From contig ML133402.1 in NCBI GenBank assembly GCA_003864495.1, forward strand, positions 338,032 to 402,031: a DNA stretch of 64,000 nucleotides. Reading direction: 5' to 3'. Position numbers and translations under genes: made by a program. Below the pieces are notes generated by a model. That model was not told where the DNA came from and did no database searches. It saw nothing but the letters and a program-made list of their open reading frames with translations. Below, in pieces: positions 20,287 through 37,746 of the stretch. Numbering within the stretch: position 1 is the stretch's first letter; each line of letters starts with the position of its first letter. Source of the stretch: Nemopilema nomurai (lineage: Eukaryota; Cnidaria; Scyphozoa; Rhizostomeae; Rhizostomatidae).

Positions 20287-20584
20287 GAACTCCCCCTGGT
20301 TTCACCATACAGCATTCTACAGACTCGGAAACCATTGTCTCCTCTATAGCCCAGCCATTACAGGAACCCATGGCCTGTGAATTATACCAGATTCTGCACC
20401 CGTGGAAGTGAACTTAGTCAATGACTGTGCAAGATCGAGGGGTTCTCAACATTGGCGTGAGAACCCATGGATTTCAAAAATTTGAAATTTCAAAGAATGC
20501 TGACTTAACCAGGGGGAGTTTGTTCTACATCAACCATTATCTTGACATTGACCAGGGGGAGTTGGCATTGACCAGGGGGAGTTG
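20287..20584. repeat. repeated AACCAGGGGGAGTT element, one copy inverted
   Basis: AACTCCCCCTGGTT at 20289-20302 is the exact inverse of AACCAGGGGGAGTT at 20507-20520. Two further direct copies of TTGACCAGGGGGAGTTG follow at about 20547-20563 and 20567-20583. The inverted pair could bound a small non-autonomous element, but no target-site duplication was identified. Confidence 0.4.
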
Positions 20585-22373
20585 AATTATGATGTCACCT
20601 TAAACAGGGGGACTGAGTGCTAAGACTTTAATTTAGGCAAAGCTGCGGAAAGTTTTGTGTACTGCTTCTGTGTACTGCTGCAGCAGACTTCCATTTTGTT
20701 TGTCACATATTAACATGGGTACGATGTTTGTCAATAGCTCTTGGTTGCAAACCTTTGTATATGAGCCCTCCTCAGAATAATTGCTGGATACACCCCTGAA
20801 AAGTGTTGCCGGAAACATCCTCTTTTGCATAAGAGGACAGTGACACAAATGAGGAGAGTGGAGAGGAGAGCTAGTAGGGAAAAATTCTCTATCTAAATTG
20901 ATTTGTTCAATTCTAGAACATGTCAACATGGTTCAAGCAAATTCTAAAGATTCAGTTATGTTTGATTTCTTTATTGCCTGATATCTTGCTTATATTCAAC
21001 GAAAACATCACTTCTTAAAAGATTAGAAATATTCTTTTTGTTAGACACTTTCCTTTAACTGAGCTTCTTCTGAAATCCTTCAAAAGTTCTTTGGTTTATA
21101 AAAGCTTTATCATGAACATTTGTGTAACATTAAAGAGGCTGTTAGGACTTTATAAAAACTGTAAGGTCAACATTTTATGAATCACATTCCATAGCATGCC
21201 TTAACCTTTCAAGGTGTGCAATTACCAGCAGGCAGGTAAATTTTCATTGCAAATGCTAAGCAAAGATCAGAAAATGATAAAGAACCTGGCAATTTCAATA
21301 GCCAGTTGCTGGTAGAAAATAATGCCACTGCACAAGTGAGACCACGAGAGGGACACTATATTGGCTGTGTTTTGACAAATCAGCTTTGCTTAACTATTTT
21401 GCAGCATTTGAGAGGAAGTTGCCCCCCTTCTGCCCTAGCATAACTAAAAGGTGGCTTGAAATACCAACAACATTAGAGAGATATTGGCAAAAACAATTGG
21501 AGGCTGCCTCTAAGATATCTTAACTTTGAAAGCGTTTCAATTATCTTGCATTGAAAAGTTAACATTGTAAAATCCTTTTCAAATAACTTTATTTAATCAT
21601 CTTAGACTTAAATTCTCCTTTTTAAGTTGTTTTTTTGATTAGCTTTAATTTTTTGAATTGATAGTTCTTAGTATTATGACTTTGTAAGTCCTAACTTTCG
21701 AAACAGGAGATATTTCCAGGAAGAGATTTTTTGCACAAACCTACAGATATGACAGACATTTATTATAAACATCAATGTAACATCCAACAAAGAAATTGTA
21801 TAAAAAATTTAAATCTATTTTACATGACATACCTTTAGAATCTTCCAAAAACAAGTCTGACTTTGTTACAAAGTGTACAGTGAAATTTCTCCTTTCATTC
21901 TAATCAGCTTAATTATACAAATGGAATTATTTAAAATCTACCCTCTGGACTTTCAACTGTGCAGGCTAAAATATTAAATTAAAAGAATTGTTATTGCAAC
22001 TCTGGTATGATGATCATTATCCTGGTTTTGCTTGAACAACTGATCTGATTTCCTGAGTGCCTTTCGAGCTCACTTTCTTTTTTAGTTTGATTCAGGTCAT
22101 ATCAGCCATACTAGTAGCGTTACAATTAAATACAAACACGATAATTTACGTAGCCTCTTCCTGGTGACGAAGCATTTAATTGCCGGCATCGCGGTGCTGG
22201 TATAAATGCTGCATTGTGATTGGAATTGGAACCGAGAGGGAATACGTCCATACCGCAGGGGACACACGCGAACAACGTCTCCTTCGGTGGCGCTTATGAA
22301 ATTATTCTTCACAGACCCTTTTGTACTCAAGGCCCTCCGATAACTTTATCATCTAACTGAAAGTATAAAACTC
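20585..22373. other. non-coding stretch downstream of lectin gene 1
   Basis: No exon recognised. The right end would carry the 3' untranslated region of the adjacent minus-strand gene. Confidence 0.5.
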
Positions 22374-28926
<6,553 letters not shown>

Positions 28927-29189
28927 CTGGAAGAAAAGAGCAATTTTTAATCATCAAAGCATGTCCTTTTCTTTTAAGCAAAGGAGGTGTATGCTTTATA
29001 TTAGGCTAGTTCATTTGCTTTCCAGTTGAGGGTATCAGAGAATTATCAGTTAGTCGATAAAAATGAGATAATTCTAGACCGGTTTTGATTTTGGGAACCA
29101 GTAGTTTTTCTAGTATCACTTTGCAAAGCGAAGCTATGCTCTTGCTATTTCTTAGCTACCAATATGCTTTACGTTCAGTTTAGGCCACT

Positions 29190-29500
29190 TTACACTTTTC
29201 GTTTGCTTTTTTCAATATCTTTCTGCAAGAATGATGCCAGTTCTGTTGGTCTTGGCATCAAACCCGAAGTAGGAGTGTTTCCAGGTCCATGTTTTGTCGT
29301 GTGAATGCTGGGTCGACCATCTTTCAACTCTTTGTCGTCTGCGAAAAGCATGTCAGTGTAATTTGCACAGAATCGCTGCACGCAGTCCCTCGTGGTTTTG
29401 TATCAACCACTCCAGTGATGAATGTTCTCCTCTGTTGCTCCCAATGACAAAACCATCTATTTGCATTTTTCTTAACGTATTTGCGTGTGACATTTTCTAG
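29190..29500 (-). pseudogene. possible broken coding segment, unknown family
   Basis: Three minus-strand frames each look protein-like over part of this stretch: one reads VIGSNRGEHSSLEWLIQ, one FCANYTDMLFADDKELKDG, and one HSYFGFDAKTNRTGIIL before a stop. No single frame is open across it and no splice sites explain the switches. It could be a decayed exon or a coding segment with consensus indels like those in lectin-1. I do not recognise the family. Confidence 0.25.
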
Positions 29501-30318
29501 TTTCGCGCATAATAGAAGTCTGTAAGGAGGCGTGATTATTATGTTTTTTAATTGCAGGATGCATTCCCTTACCGTGATTTGAAGATGGAGTGCCTTCTTC
29601 ACAAAGGTAATCATAAAGTTGTCAGTAAAAGTCGAATATATCCTAAAGGATTCGCTGTGATGTCAATTCAATCATTGATTTTTATACTCGACATTTGCTT
29701 TGTGTTACGGTTTATTCTCGAGCCATCGCTGCATCACGGCAGAGGGGGTAGCAGCACTCACTAAAGCCTTTTTTCTAATGAACTGTGAAAATTCCAACCT
29801 TTGGTATAGGCTTCTAGCACCGTTGTTGAGTTTGCAGATATTCACCTGGCTCAAGCCTACAATGGCTAAAATATACCAACCACTACAGCCAGCCTAAAAC
29901 ACACGAATCAGCACAGAAAGGGAATTTATGTGCATGGGCCCAGCATCTTTCTAATGAGCCCGCATTCATTTTCTGCAATATCACATTAGAGTACATTCTT
30001 ACTTCTTTTGAAACACAACGGTAAAGAGTGATGGGCCGCGTTGAAATGATTAATTTTTATTTAGAATTGTGAGTGTTGTGCAGTGGCCTAGTAAAATACT
30101 GCTTGATATTAGAACCCTGAGCATGTCTGACGTTCATTCTCCTTGATTTTCGATGAATGTAACTTGCGAGAATGCTTCGTGCTTATTCTCTTTGATTTGC
30201 GATTAAAATGTCTCAAAGAAATACTTCGTTCTGTTTCCCCTTGACTCTTCTCAATGCACATATACCTAAACTCCTCTTTGTAGATGAACATGTGACAGAC
30301 ATGCGATACTTGACTTAC

Positions 30319-30366
30319 CTCTATCTTTGTTGCTCTTTCGCCTCGCTCTTTTACTGCATCTGTGCT
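30319..30366 (-). other. candidate 5' untranslated exon of lectin-1
   Basis: A clean minus-strand donor (AGATAGAG followed by GTAAGTCA) has no coding frame. The start-codon exon of lectin-1 begins exactly at a splice acceptor, so an upstream non-coding exon is required and this fits. Its upstream boundary cannot be set. Confidence 0.4.
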
Positions 30367-32290
30367 CCAATGTTTAATATTCCAATATTCCAACAGTAAT
30401 TAATGATCAATCCGGTATAACGGCAATGTTTTGCAAGAACTCTTTCACGAGAAATCTCCAGATAATAAAAATATATAATTTGTGCAATAAAATTGTGTTA
30501 TTTTAGTTGGATGTTTAGATTTGGAAGGCAGGGCTCGGCTAGGTCATAGTTCATTCTCAAGCAATGAGAACATTGCTGCACAACTCAGCTGTTTGACTTC
30601 TCTGAATTAACTCAAAGGAATCGCGCCTCGCTCTCTTACTCGCATCACCGACTCCATTCAACGCGTGCAGCCATGCGTGTCCACCGCCAATCCATCCCGT
30701 ACACGTTAATGATTGGTCCCTTAGAACCAGCCACTACCTGCCCCTAGGGCTGCTTCCTTCCCCTAGGCCTTCCGCTTTTCGGCGATTTGCCGAGGTATCA
30801 AAGGACATGCAGATCTAGGTCATCTTTTGCATTATAATTTGTTTTGTGATGCGTATTCTATAACTTGCCACTTGTTCTCAAGTGTGAACGCCATATTTTG
30901 TGGACATTAAGATATTCTTCAAATCAAGATGATTCTTGCTTCAGTCATGAAAGCCTTTACGTCGATGCTACTGCTTTTTCTAGAGATTCGATTGTTAGCA
31001 TGAGCAGGGCTTTTCAATCGACAGTTGTAACAGTTGCTGATATGCATTTGCTTTTGCGGCTTTCACATACATGAAAGGGGGTCGCAGAAACCGTTTAAGA
31101 ATTTGCCAAATTATACCCTCCCTATAGGTTCCTTTCAAATGTTTCCTCATAGCATTAATAGCCAGGTCTTGCAATCAACATGACGTTTATTTGAATTTCG
31201 AAATTTGTAAAGCAAACGTTGCTTTTCTCTATTTTGCTAACTTCTAAATTTATAATGTTCAAGAAATGAAAGGAGCGTTCAAAAGGCACTACTATATATC
31301 CCTGGCTAGCGCCGCCCTGAAGCAGCACTCTCGATTCATAGGCGCCCTGTGTTATGTAATTTTTAAGGTTATGTACTGTGCAGCAAACTGAGAGGACTTG
31401 GTGATAAGAAAGCAAGTTAGTTACCCAATCATGCATTTTAATTCGTCTTGTTTCGCTTCTGCCTTTCATTTATGGAGTTAACCATTTTCAGAATAGAAAC
31501 CACTCACTTTAAACAAGCAATATATTGCCACTCCATCTAAGCAGTAAACCAAGACCAGGCAAAGCATGCCAAAAAATTGATCTGAATTACCCTCCTCCTT
31601 TCTCGCAGGCCTTTAAGAGTTGCGCAGTTTTGATGTTTGTTTTTCTGTTCAACTTGCTTTTCATGTGACTTAAAAGTTGTTGCTGTGTATTTCCCAAATT
31701 TAGAGATTTGCTTCTCCGTATCGGACCCGTCATTCGAAAGTTACTCTCTTTTTCTCGAGTCGCAGATTTCATTTAGAAGGCTCGTTAGATTTTTTAGGAC
31801 AATGTACCTCTTGCCATTATTAATTGTTAGTACAAATCAGTGAAGCAATATTTAGAAGCAAAACTAATATAGCAAAAATAAATGGATGCGAGAGGATCGA
31901 TTAATAGACATTGTATATAAGTAGTCAACTCCATTTTTTTATGAAACGATAATCAAAAGAGAATTTTTTTAAGCATTGCTGAATTTCATTCATTTTTTCT
32001 AAAAAGCGTATAAAAATAGTTATGTCAATATCCAATAGTGTCAGTTACGAGTTATGTTATAATATTGTGTCACTGTGTCACACGTAGCAGCCCATTGACG
32101 ATCTGTCTAGGCAGCAACATGTTGATCGCCCTGTTTTTCGTTGTGACGTCATAGTTTTCATATGCAAATACGCTCCTTCACCATCGCAGCTACATTGCTA
32201 ATATCCATCGCCACCTGGAGTTTTGCAAGTTTTTCATAAGCACGGCTGGGAATAGAGTCATTTGGGTCCTTGCGATTTGTAGCCACAAAA
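30367..32290. other. non-coding stretch between lectin-1 and lectin-2
   Basis: Presumed promoter of lectin-1 on the left and 3' flank of lectin-2 on the right. No exon supported. Confidence 0.45.
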
Positions 32291-32398
32291 TCTTTATTGA
32301 TACTGCCATCTTTATTGATACTGCCATCTTTATTGATACTGCCATCTTTATTGATACTGCCATCTTTATTGATACTGCCATCTTTATTGATACTGCTA
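32291..32398 (-). repeat. 18-bp tandem repeat, 6 copies, each with an AATAAA
   Basis: Six copies of an 18-bp unit (TGGCAGTATCAATAAAGA on the minus strand; the last copy has one change). Each unit contains the canonical polyadenylation hexamer on the transcribed strand of lectin-2, about 170-280 bp beyond its stop codon. Confidence 0.93.
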
Positions 32399-32567
32399 CG
32401 TTGGAAAGAATTTCGAATTCGCGCCCATGCGCCTTACTAAACTTTCTTCATCATTCGAATGGTAATCATGTAGTATGAGGGCTGGTTACTACTTCGTAGG
32501 ATAGTCAAGGCTTCATATCGAATAGGATCTTTGAACGTAATATAATTGAACGTCGAATCTTTGCAGT

Positions 32568-33032
32568 CTAATTGAGCTTCTTGCCTTTTCTTCGTAATTT
32601 CCCGATCAGTGACTTCTTCATCCCCGTCATATGCCGGCATTCGTAATTTACTCGAAGGTATTTTAACACGTTGGGACAAAGCTCGGTATCGAAGACGACT
32701 GTTGTAGCTGGAATCCTGCAAGACTCAATCCCGTGACACAACTCTTTCACCTTCAACTTCGCATAGTCCTTCTGAACTGGTTTGCACATTTCCTTATAGC
32801 TCTTTACTTGCAAGGGCTGCCCTGGTTGGCACGTCGTGACGTCATCTCGTCCCCAGAACGCGTCAACTATGCGGATCCCTTCGTAATTAGGACAGTTTAT
32901 ATCCACATAGTCTCCTTCGCAAGCCAAACCAACGGATTCTGGCATTTTGACCCAATTGGTGAGCTTCTTTTGGTGAGCAAATGTGCCTGCTATAATCCCT
33001 AGTGCCATCACTAGGACGCTGTGCGGCACCAT
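32568..33032 (-). CDS. lectin-2: secreted single-domain SUEL lectin, intronless
   Basis: A 154-residue secreted lectin in a single exon. It begins MVPHSVLVMALGIIAG, a clear signal peptide, then a short linker, one SUEL domain with eight cysteines (ACEGDYVDINC; IVDAFWGRDDVTTC; CPNVLKYLRVNYEC) and a basic tail rich in Lys/Arg. SUEL domains bind L-rhamnose or D-galactose; the loop usually written ANYGR is AFWGR here, as in the other three members. The start is supported by an in-frame stop a few codons upstream inside the adjacent 14-bp repeat. Unlike its neighbours it has no intron, collagen or neck. It lies in the same orientation between lectin-1 and lectin-3. The gene is intact. Confidence 0.88.
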   Translation of the reverse strand: MVPHSVLVMALGIIAGTFAHQKKLTNWVKMPESVGLACEGDYVDINCPNYEGIRIVDAFWGRDDVTTCQPGQPLQVKSYKEMCKPVQKDYAKLKVKELCHGIESCRIPATTVVFDTELCPNVLKYLRVNYECRHMTGMKKSLIGKLRRKGKKLN

Positions 33033-33038
33033 TCTGCG

Positions 33039-33220
33039 CTCTTCACTCCTTGCTCTTCACTCCTTGCTCTTCACTCCTTGCTCTTCACTCCTTGCTCTTC
33101 ACTCCTTTCTCTTCACTCCTTGCTCTTCACTCCTTGCTCTTCACTCCTTGCTCTTCACTCCTTGCTCTTCACTCCTTGCTCTTCACTCCTTGCTCTTCAC
33201 TCCTTTCTCTTCACTCCTTG
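33039..33220. repeat. 14-bp minisatellite, 13 copies, at the start of lectin-2
   Basis: Thirteen copies of CTCTTCACTCCTTG (a few with one change) end 6 bp upstream of the lectin-2 ATG, so the array occupies its 5' untranslated region or core promoter. Open frames across it are artefacts of the repeat. Confidence 0.96.
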
Positions 33221-35245
33221 CTCTATGGACCTTGAGAACTGTCGTTTAGCCAAACTTCGTTCCGCGTGGCAAAGCCAGTTCACTGTTAGGACTGATTTAA
33301 ATTTAGCATGGCGGTGCCCTGGACTTGCCTACTGATGATGGTGCTTTGCCTCGGCTAAGGCCACCGAGCCACCACTCTCGAAACGAGGCTGTTTACAATC
33401 ACCAAATGACTGACCCATTTGATCACGCTGCCTCGTGCCAAACGCAAGTCTGTTCACCTGCTTCACTGACTGCGCGTGTTCGATCGCCGTTGAACTGTCA
33501 CGCCTGTGAAGACTTGAAAGCGTGCACATATATTAGAGATTGCGTGCCCCTTGCAACAAACTGCTCGATTCCCTGTCCTCGGCTTTCCTTTCTTTTCCAT
33601 TATTTACTTTTAAACTGTTAATCCACACAGGCGGAGGTCCAGCCCAACGCTTTTTATTTTGCACATACCTTTCCCCATCTATTTTGGATCTCTCCTAGAG
33701 AGTTTTCATCTCGACCGATCCCACAGATAGTATGGACACATCCTTATAGCGCTAGCTCTTAGCGTGGGTCAATTAGATCAATCCACAATGCAGCATACAC
33801 CCAACATGCACCTAAAAGACAGTCTACCCCCGGCGTAATTCAATGTCTACCTGTGCCCATGCTCAATTCGGGTGCGATATGTTGTTCTCGGCTTTTTGTT
33901 TGGTTTCGAATTCACCTTTGAACCACGGAGGAAGCGTTAGTTGAAATGAAAGGCCCTAAACGAGGTGGGGGCCTTTGACGGGGTGATGGGTCACGGGAAC
34001 AGAGACTTGTGGGCTGTTAGAACGTGCGCATGATCGAAATATGGTAAACGGTTGGTATTCTAACTGTTGCGCAGCTTATTCTATGCTCCTATCCCATTAC
34101 TTATTTCAACCTCATATTTTTTACCTCCATCATTACTATTTTCTCATCCTCCGTTACTCCTTTCTCCTTCCCGGCCTCCCCCCATCATTCTTTTATTTTC
34201 CTCCTTTACACCTTTGTCATCCCCACCAAACCCCCACCATGCTTTTCCCCCATCATTTCTCCAAATATTTCGTTCTTTTACCCCACTAATTATTTCTCCA
34301 CCCTGTCACTTTTTTATCATCTTTTCACCTTCATACCTTTCTAACATACCTTTCTTCTCCCCCCATTTCACACCCTAATCATTTCACGATCAGTGTTCTT
34401 GTTACTCTAGTCGACTAGTAGTTGTTCTTATTGATAGTTTTTATTTACAATGCTATATGTGCATCGTATATCACATCACAACCCCCCCCCCCAACCTCCG
34501 AGTTATTTTACGTCAAGCAAAATTCCCAATCACACAAAGGATGCAGGCGAATTTATTGTCATAAAAGATTATCGGCCCCAATATTCGTCTTGCTCTTTTG
34601 TCCAGAGGTACGACACACCAAGACCGCATTTAACCAGGTAATATCTATATAAACAAGATCTTATATTTTACAACATAACACTCTAACAACCGAAATGGAT
34701 GCTAATTATAGAAACCGAATTTGTTACTTGATTTGAAATATAAACTTGAAAGGCCCATTCAAGGTTTTAAATAAATTTCTACACTTTAAATGGAGTTTGG
34801 TGGAATCAAATTCAAAATTTAATGAGATCGTCCAAAAATATTCAATAGGAGATGCGAATCAACTCTACATTATATAAAAACATGGCGAGCAAGCATTCTT
34901 ACACACTGGTAATTGAGTGCTTTTCAAAAATAATTATTCTTCACAACCAACCAAATGCAATTTTGATGTCACAATTTGTAGTTCTATATCTTTAGAAATG
35001 TCGTTCGTTTATTCCTTTATTTACTTTGGTTCCCTTTATTTTTCACACACAATGTTAAAAGAACGTTTTTACCATGCTTATGAATGCGAAACTTTAGCCT
35101 GAGCTTCGAGCTACAAAATTGTTAACGCAGCCCTAAATCTGTATGCACTTGTTTGTTAGAACGTCTTGGTGGGTCCTTGCTAAAATATAGCCTTGGACTA
35201 AATTGGCCGCCGCATGCTGAAACTGTCCCAATGCCTTCTGCGTTT
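33221..35245. other. non-coding stretch with a pyrimidine-rich tract
   Basis: No exon supported. From about 34095 to 34380 the plus strand is almost free of G and very rich in C and T, and a run of C lies at 34483-34493. Confidence 0.5.
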
Positions 35246-36739
35246 TCACGAAGCCGTAGCACTGGTTTCTTTGATCCTCATTTCCCTGTGCATGCACTCA
35301 TACTCCAATTCGACGTACTTGTACACATCCGGGCAGTCGGCTCTGTCGAAGAAGGTCTCCGAGGCAACCAGTTCGCAGGCCTCTTCATCGTTACACATGG
35401 TCTCAACCTTCTTCATTGTGTTGGCCTCGTCTTGCGGGCATTTGCTGTCAGTCTTCAATGTCCTCGTAACCGTCTTGTCACTGCATACGGTCGTATCTTT
35501 TCGACCCCAGAATGCTGTGTTGATTTTTATGACGCGGTACATGGGGCATTGGAGCCATTCCTTCTCTCCTTGACAGAAAATGACCTTACGCTGCAAGAAA
35601 CGGGAAAGACGATATATGAGATTAAGGCCTTCTGACGAAATTGTCTATCTTCAGACATTGACCTACACTCGTATGTGCTTTGTGGCCTACGCGCTTGCAC
35701 ATTTAGCGTTAACTGAATGCTGTGGCCCTTAGGCCATACAAGAATCGAATGTTTGCATGCACTTTGTTCTGCCCCTACCTTTTCTCCGACCTTGTTGCTG
35801 TCGCTCCGTGGGGCAGGCTGCAGCACAGAAGCTTGCTCAGAGGCCGACGCAGACGCATCAGGTTTGGCGTCATTCTTCACAATGGCAGCGCTCGTCTTTA
35901 CCGTTTGCTCTGAGGCTTGTGCGTTTTGCGCCTTTGGCCGGGATGTCGGACCTTTGGATCATGTGGCCACTTCCGCTGCCTGCGTAACAGGGGCCCAGGC
36001 ATCGCACGTTTAGACCCCGTCGCCGCGCCACCGCCCCCACCAAGGGCGTTGTTGTTGACGAAGAAGCCAAGAGGCAAGACCTCCTCCAGTACTCATCCTC
36101 AATGCATCGTTCGTCGTTTTCCGCACATAGTGCACGCTTTGACCGCTGGATGTCGCCAATCGGCGAAGCGAACTGCAAGACGATGGTAATTATCAAAAGA
36201 TGTGAGCCTACGTACAGACGGGTGAACCTTCTGTGGAGCAGGGGTCATTCGGAAATGGCAAGTTTATTGCGAGAAAACTGCCCATTGGATCGCCTACCCA
36301 CGCTCAGTGTCTGACAATAGTTTCAATGTCGATTCTCTACTTTCTCGTTAATTTCTTCTTCATTAAAGCCTTTATTGCAAACTAAAGGACTAGAATGTTT
36401 TTCTACCAAATGCACATCTATGTAGGTCAGTGGGAAACTGCATGCTGTTGTCTCTTCATGTATCAAGGCTAATTGCATTATCGTCCTAATGAAGTGTAGT
36501 TGAATGTTCTGCCCAGTATTCCTTTTCTCAAATCACTTTCCCCAAGCGCCAATTGTTGTTGACCCATCAAAAAATTAGTTAAACATTGCTGTCGTAGTCT
36601 AGTTAATCGCTTTCTTTAAAGCAGATTCGTTCAAAACAACCAACAAAGGTTTTTATGATGTGGTAATGAATTTTCTTACCGTGTACGTTGTTATTGTAAC
36701 AACCAAATAGATAACTGATGCTCGGGAAATGTGCCTCAT
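35246..36739 (-). CDS. lectin-3: secreted SUEL lectin with a short non-collagenous stalk (frame broken in exon 2)
   Basis: Exons: 36680-36739 (20 codons, signal peptide MRHISRASVIYLVVTI), 35779-36172 (394 bp) and 35246-35590 (SUEL domain, 115 codons with stop). The lectin exon has the family motifs INTAFWGRKDTTVC and CPDVYKYVELEYEC with eight cysteines. Exon 2 starts in phase 0 with FASPIGDIQRSKR and ends in phase 0 with KNDAKPDASASASEQ ... GEK, but 394 is not a multiple of three, and the natural reading changes frame two or three times through a Gly-rich segment, with a TGA in the best downstream frame. So this is a consensus error or a decayed gene. There is no Gly-X-Y region. The exon layout parallels lectin-4: signal exon, stalk exon, lectin exon. 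The tail is only mildly charged. Confidence 0.75.
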
Positions 36740-37726
36740 GATCTGAAAACAGAAGAAATGAAAATATTTTCAAAGGAAGGACATGAGAAGTTGGTAATTA
36801 GATTTGAAAGCAAAAGCTGCCTATTCTTCCGACAGTTCTATTGGCCTAGTCTCTATCGAACTACTGTCCGTTGTAAGAAGGCCTTGCCAATAGCTTCTAG
36901 CCCGTAGATTCCAGCCAATAGCTTCCAGCCAATATAGCTTCTAGCCAGTATCTGCTGAGTAGTAGCTGAAACAACCTACCCTGACCTGAAGGATTTCGAC
37001 TTCGCTACAGCCTCATCACACCTCCATATTGAGCGGGCGATTTTGTTTCCCTGATTTGCAGCCGAACCCGGCATTCATTAGGAATTCTTACTGCAGGCAC
37101 GGAGCAGTCATTCATGTGTGCAGTGGCTTCCTCGCCGCGCGCTCTGCTTAGCCAAGTGTTACCAGGGACAGATAAAGCCTTATTTTATGTAGCCTTGCTT
37201 TTTGCAATAATCGGTGGGTGATGCCTCTTAATGCATCTCAACAGCCAATGTTTGTGCCATGATTGGGGGTTCTTTAGAGCAAGTAGCTGCTCACTTTTTA
37301 GCGTCCCGTTCTGCGTCTGGTTTACCGTAAATATTTTGTCTCTTGCGTAGGTAGAGGACTAACGTACGCGTGAAAAGCAACATCGCATTTGTAGATGTGC
37401 AAGAACATTGCAAGCAATAAGATTCTTTTGTAAAAGCACTCAAATTGAATGGCTTCCCTTCAAATCACATCAAAAAATACTCAAACAAAGATATTTCTCT
37501 AAACTAAAGTATTAAATAAGAGTTCCCTTGAAAGTCACTCGCTGTAATTTTTGAGGTGAAATTTCCATTGAGTGTAGAAGTTAATCAAAGTTGTCATTCT
37601 ACTACATTTAGAATCTGCACCCGCCATTTCGTTCAAATGACAAAGTGGCTTTATCGCGGTTCTTGATTGGGCTGCACATCAGAAATGCCAAACTCAAACA
37701 CAAGTATAAAACTTCTGAAAACTCAC

Positions 37727-37746
37727 CTTTTCTAACGTTCCTGTAG
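37727..37746 (-). other. candidate 5' untranslated exon end of lectin-3
   Basis: A donor-like GTTAGAAAAG followed by GTGAGTTTTC lies about 1 kb upstream of the lectin-3 start exon, which itself begins right at a splice acceptor, 3 bp before the ATG. The exon's upstream boundary is unknown. Confidence 0.35.

Noticed and set aside
32190..32381. Minus-strand open frame with MAVSIK repeated five times
   Set aside because: Translation of the 18-bp AATAAA repeat beyond the lectin-2 stop; no signal or splice context.
32983..33335. Three overlapping plus-strand frames of LFTPCSSLLALHS repeats
   Set aside because: Translation of the 14-bp minisatellite, which is open in all frames.
35960..35975. TGA in lectin-3 exon 2 read as a selenocysteine or readthrough codon
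   Set aside because: Other frame changes are needed in the same exon and there is no SECIS-like evidence, so indel or decay is simpler.
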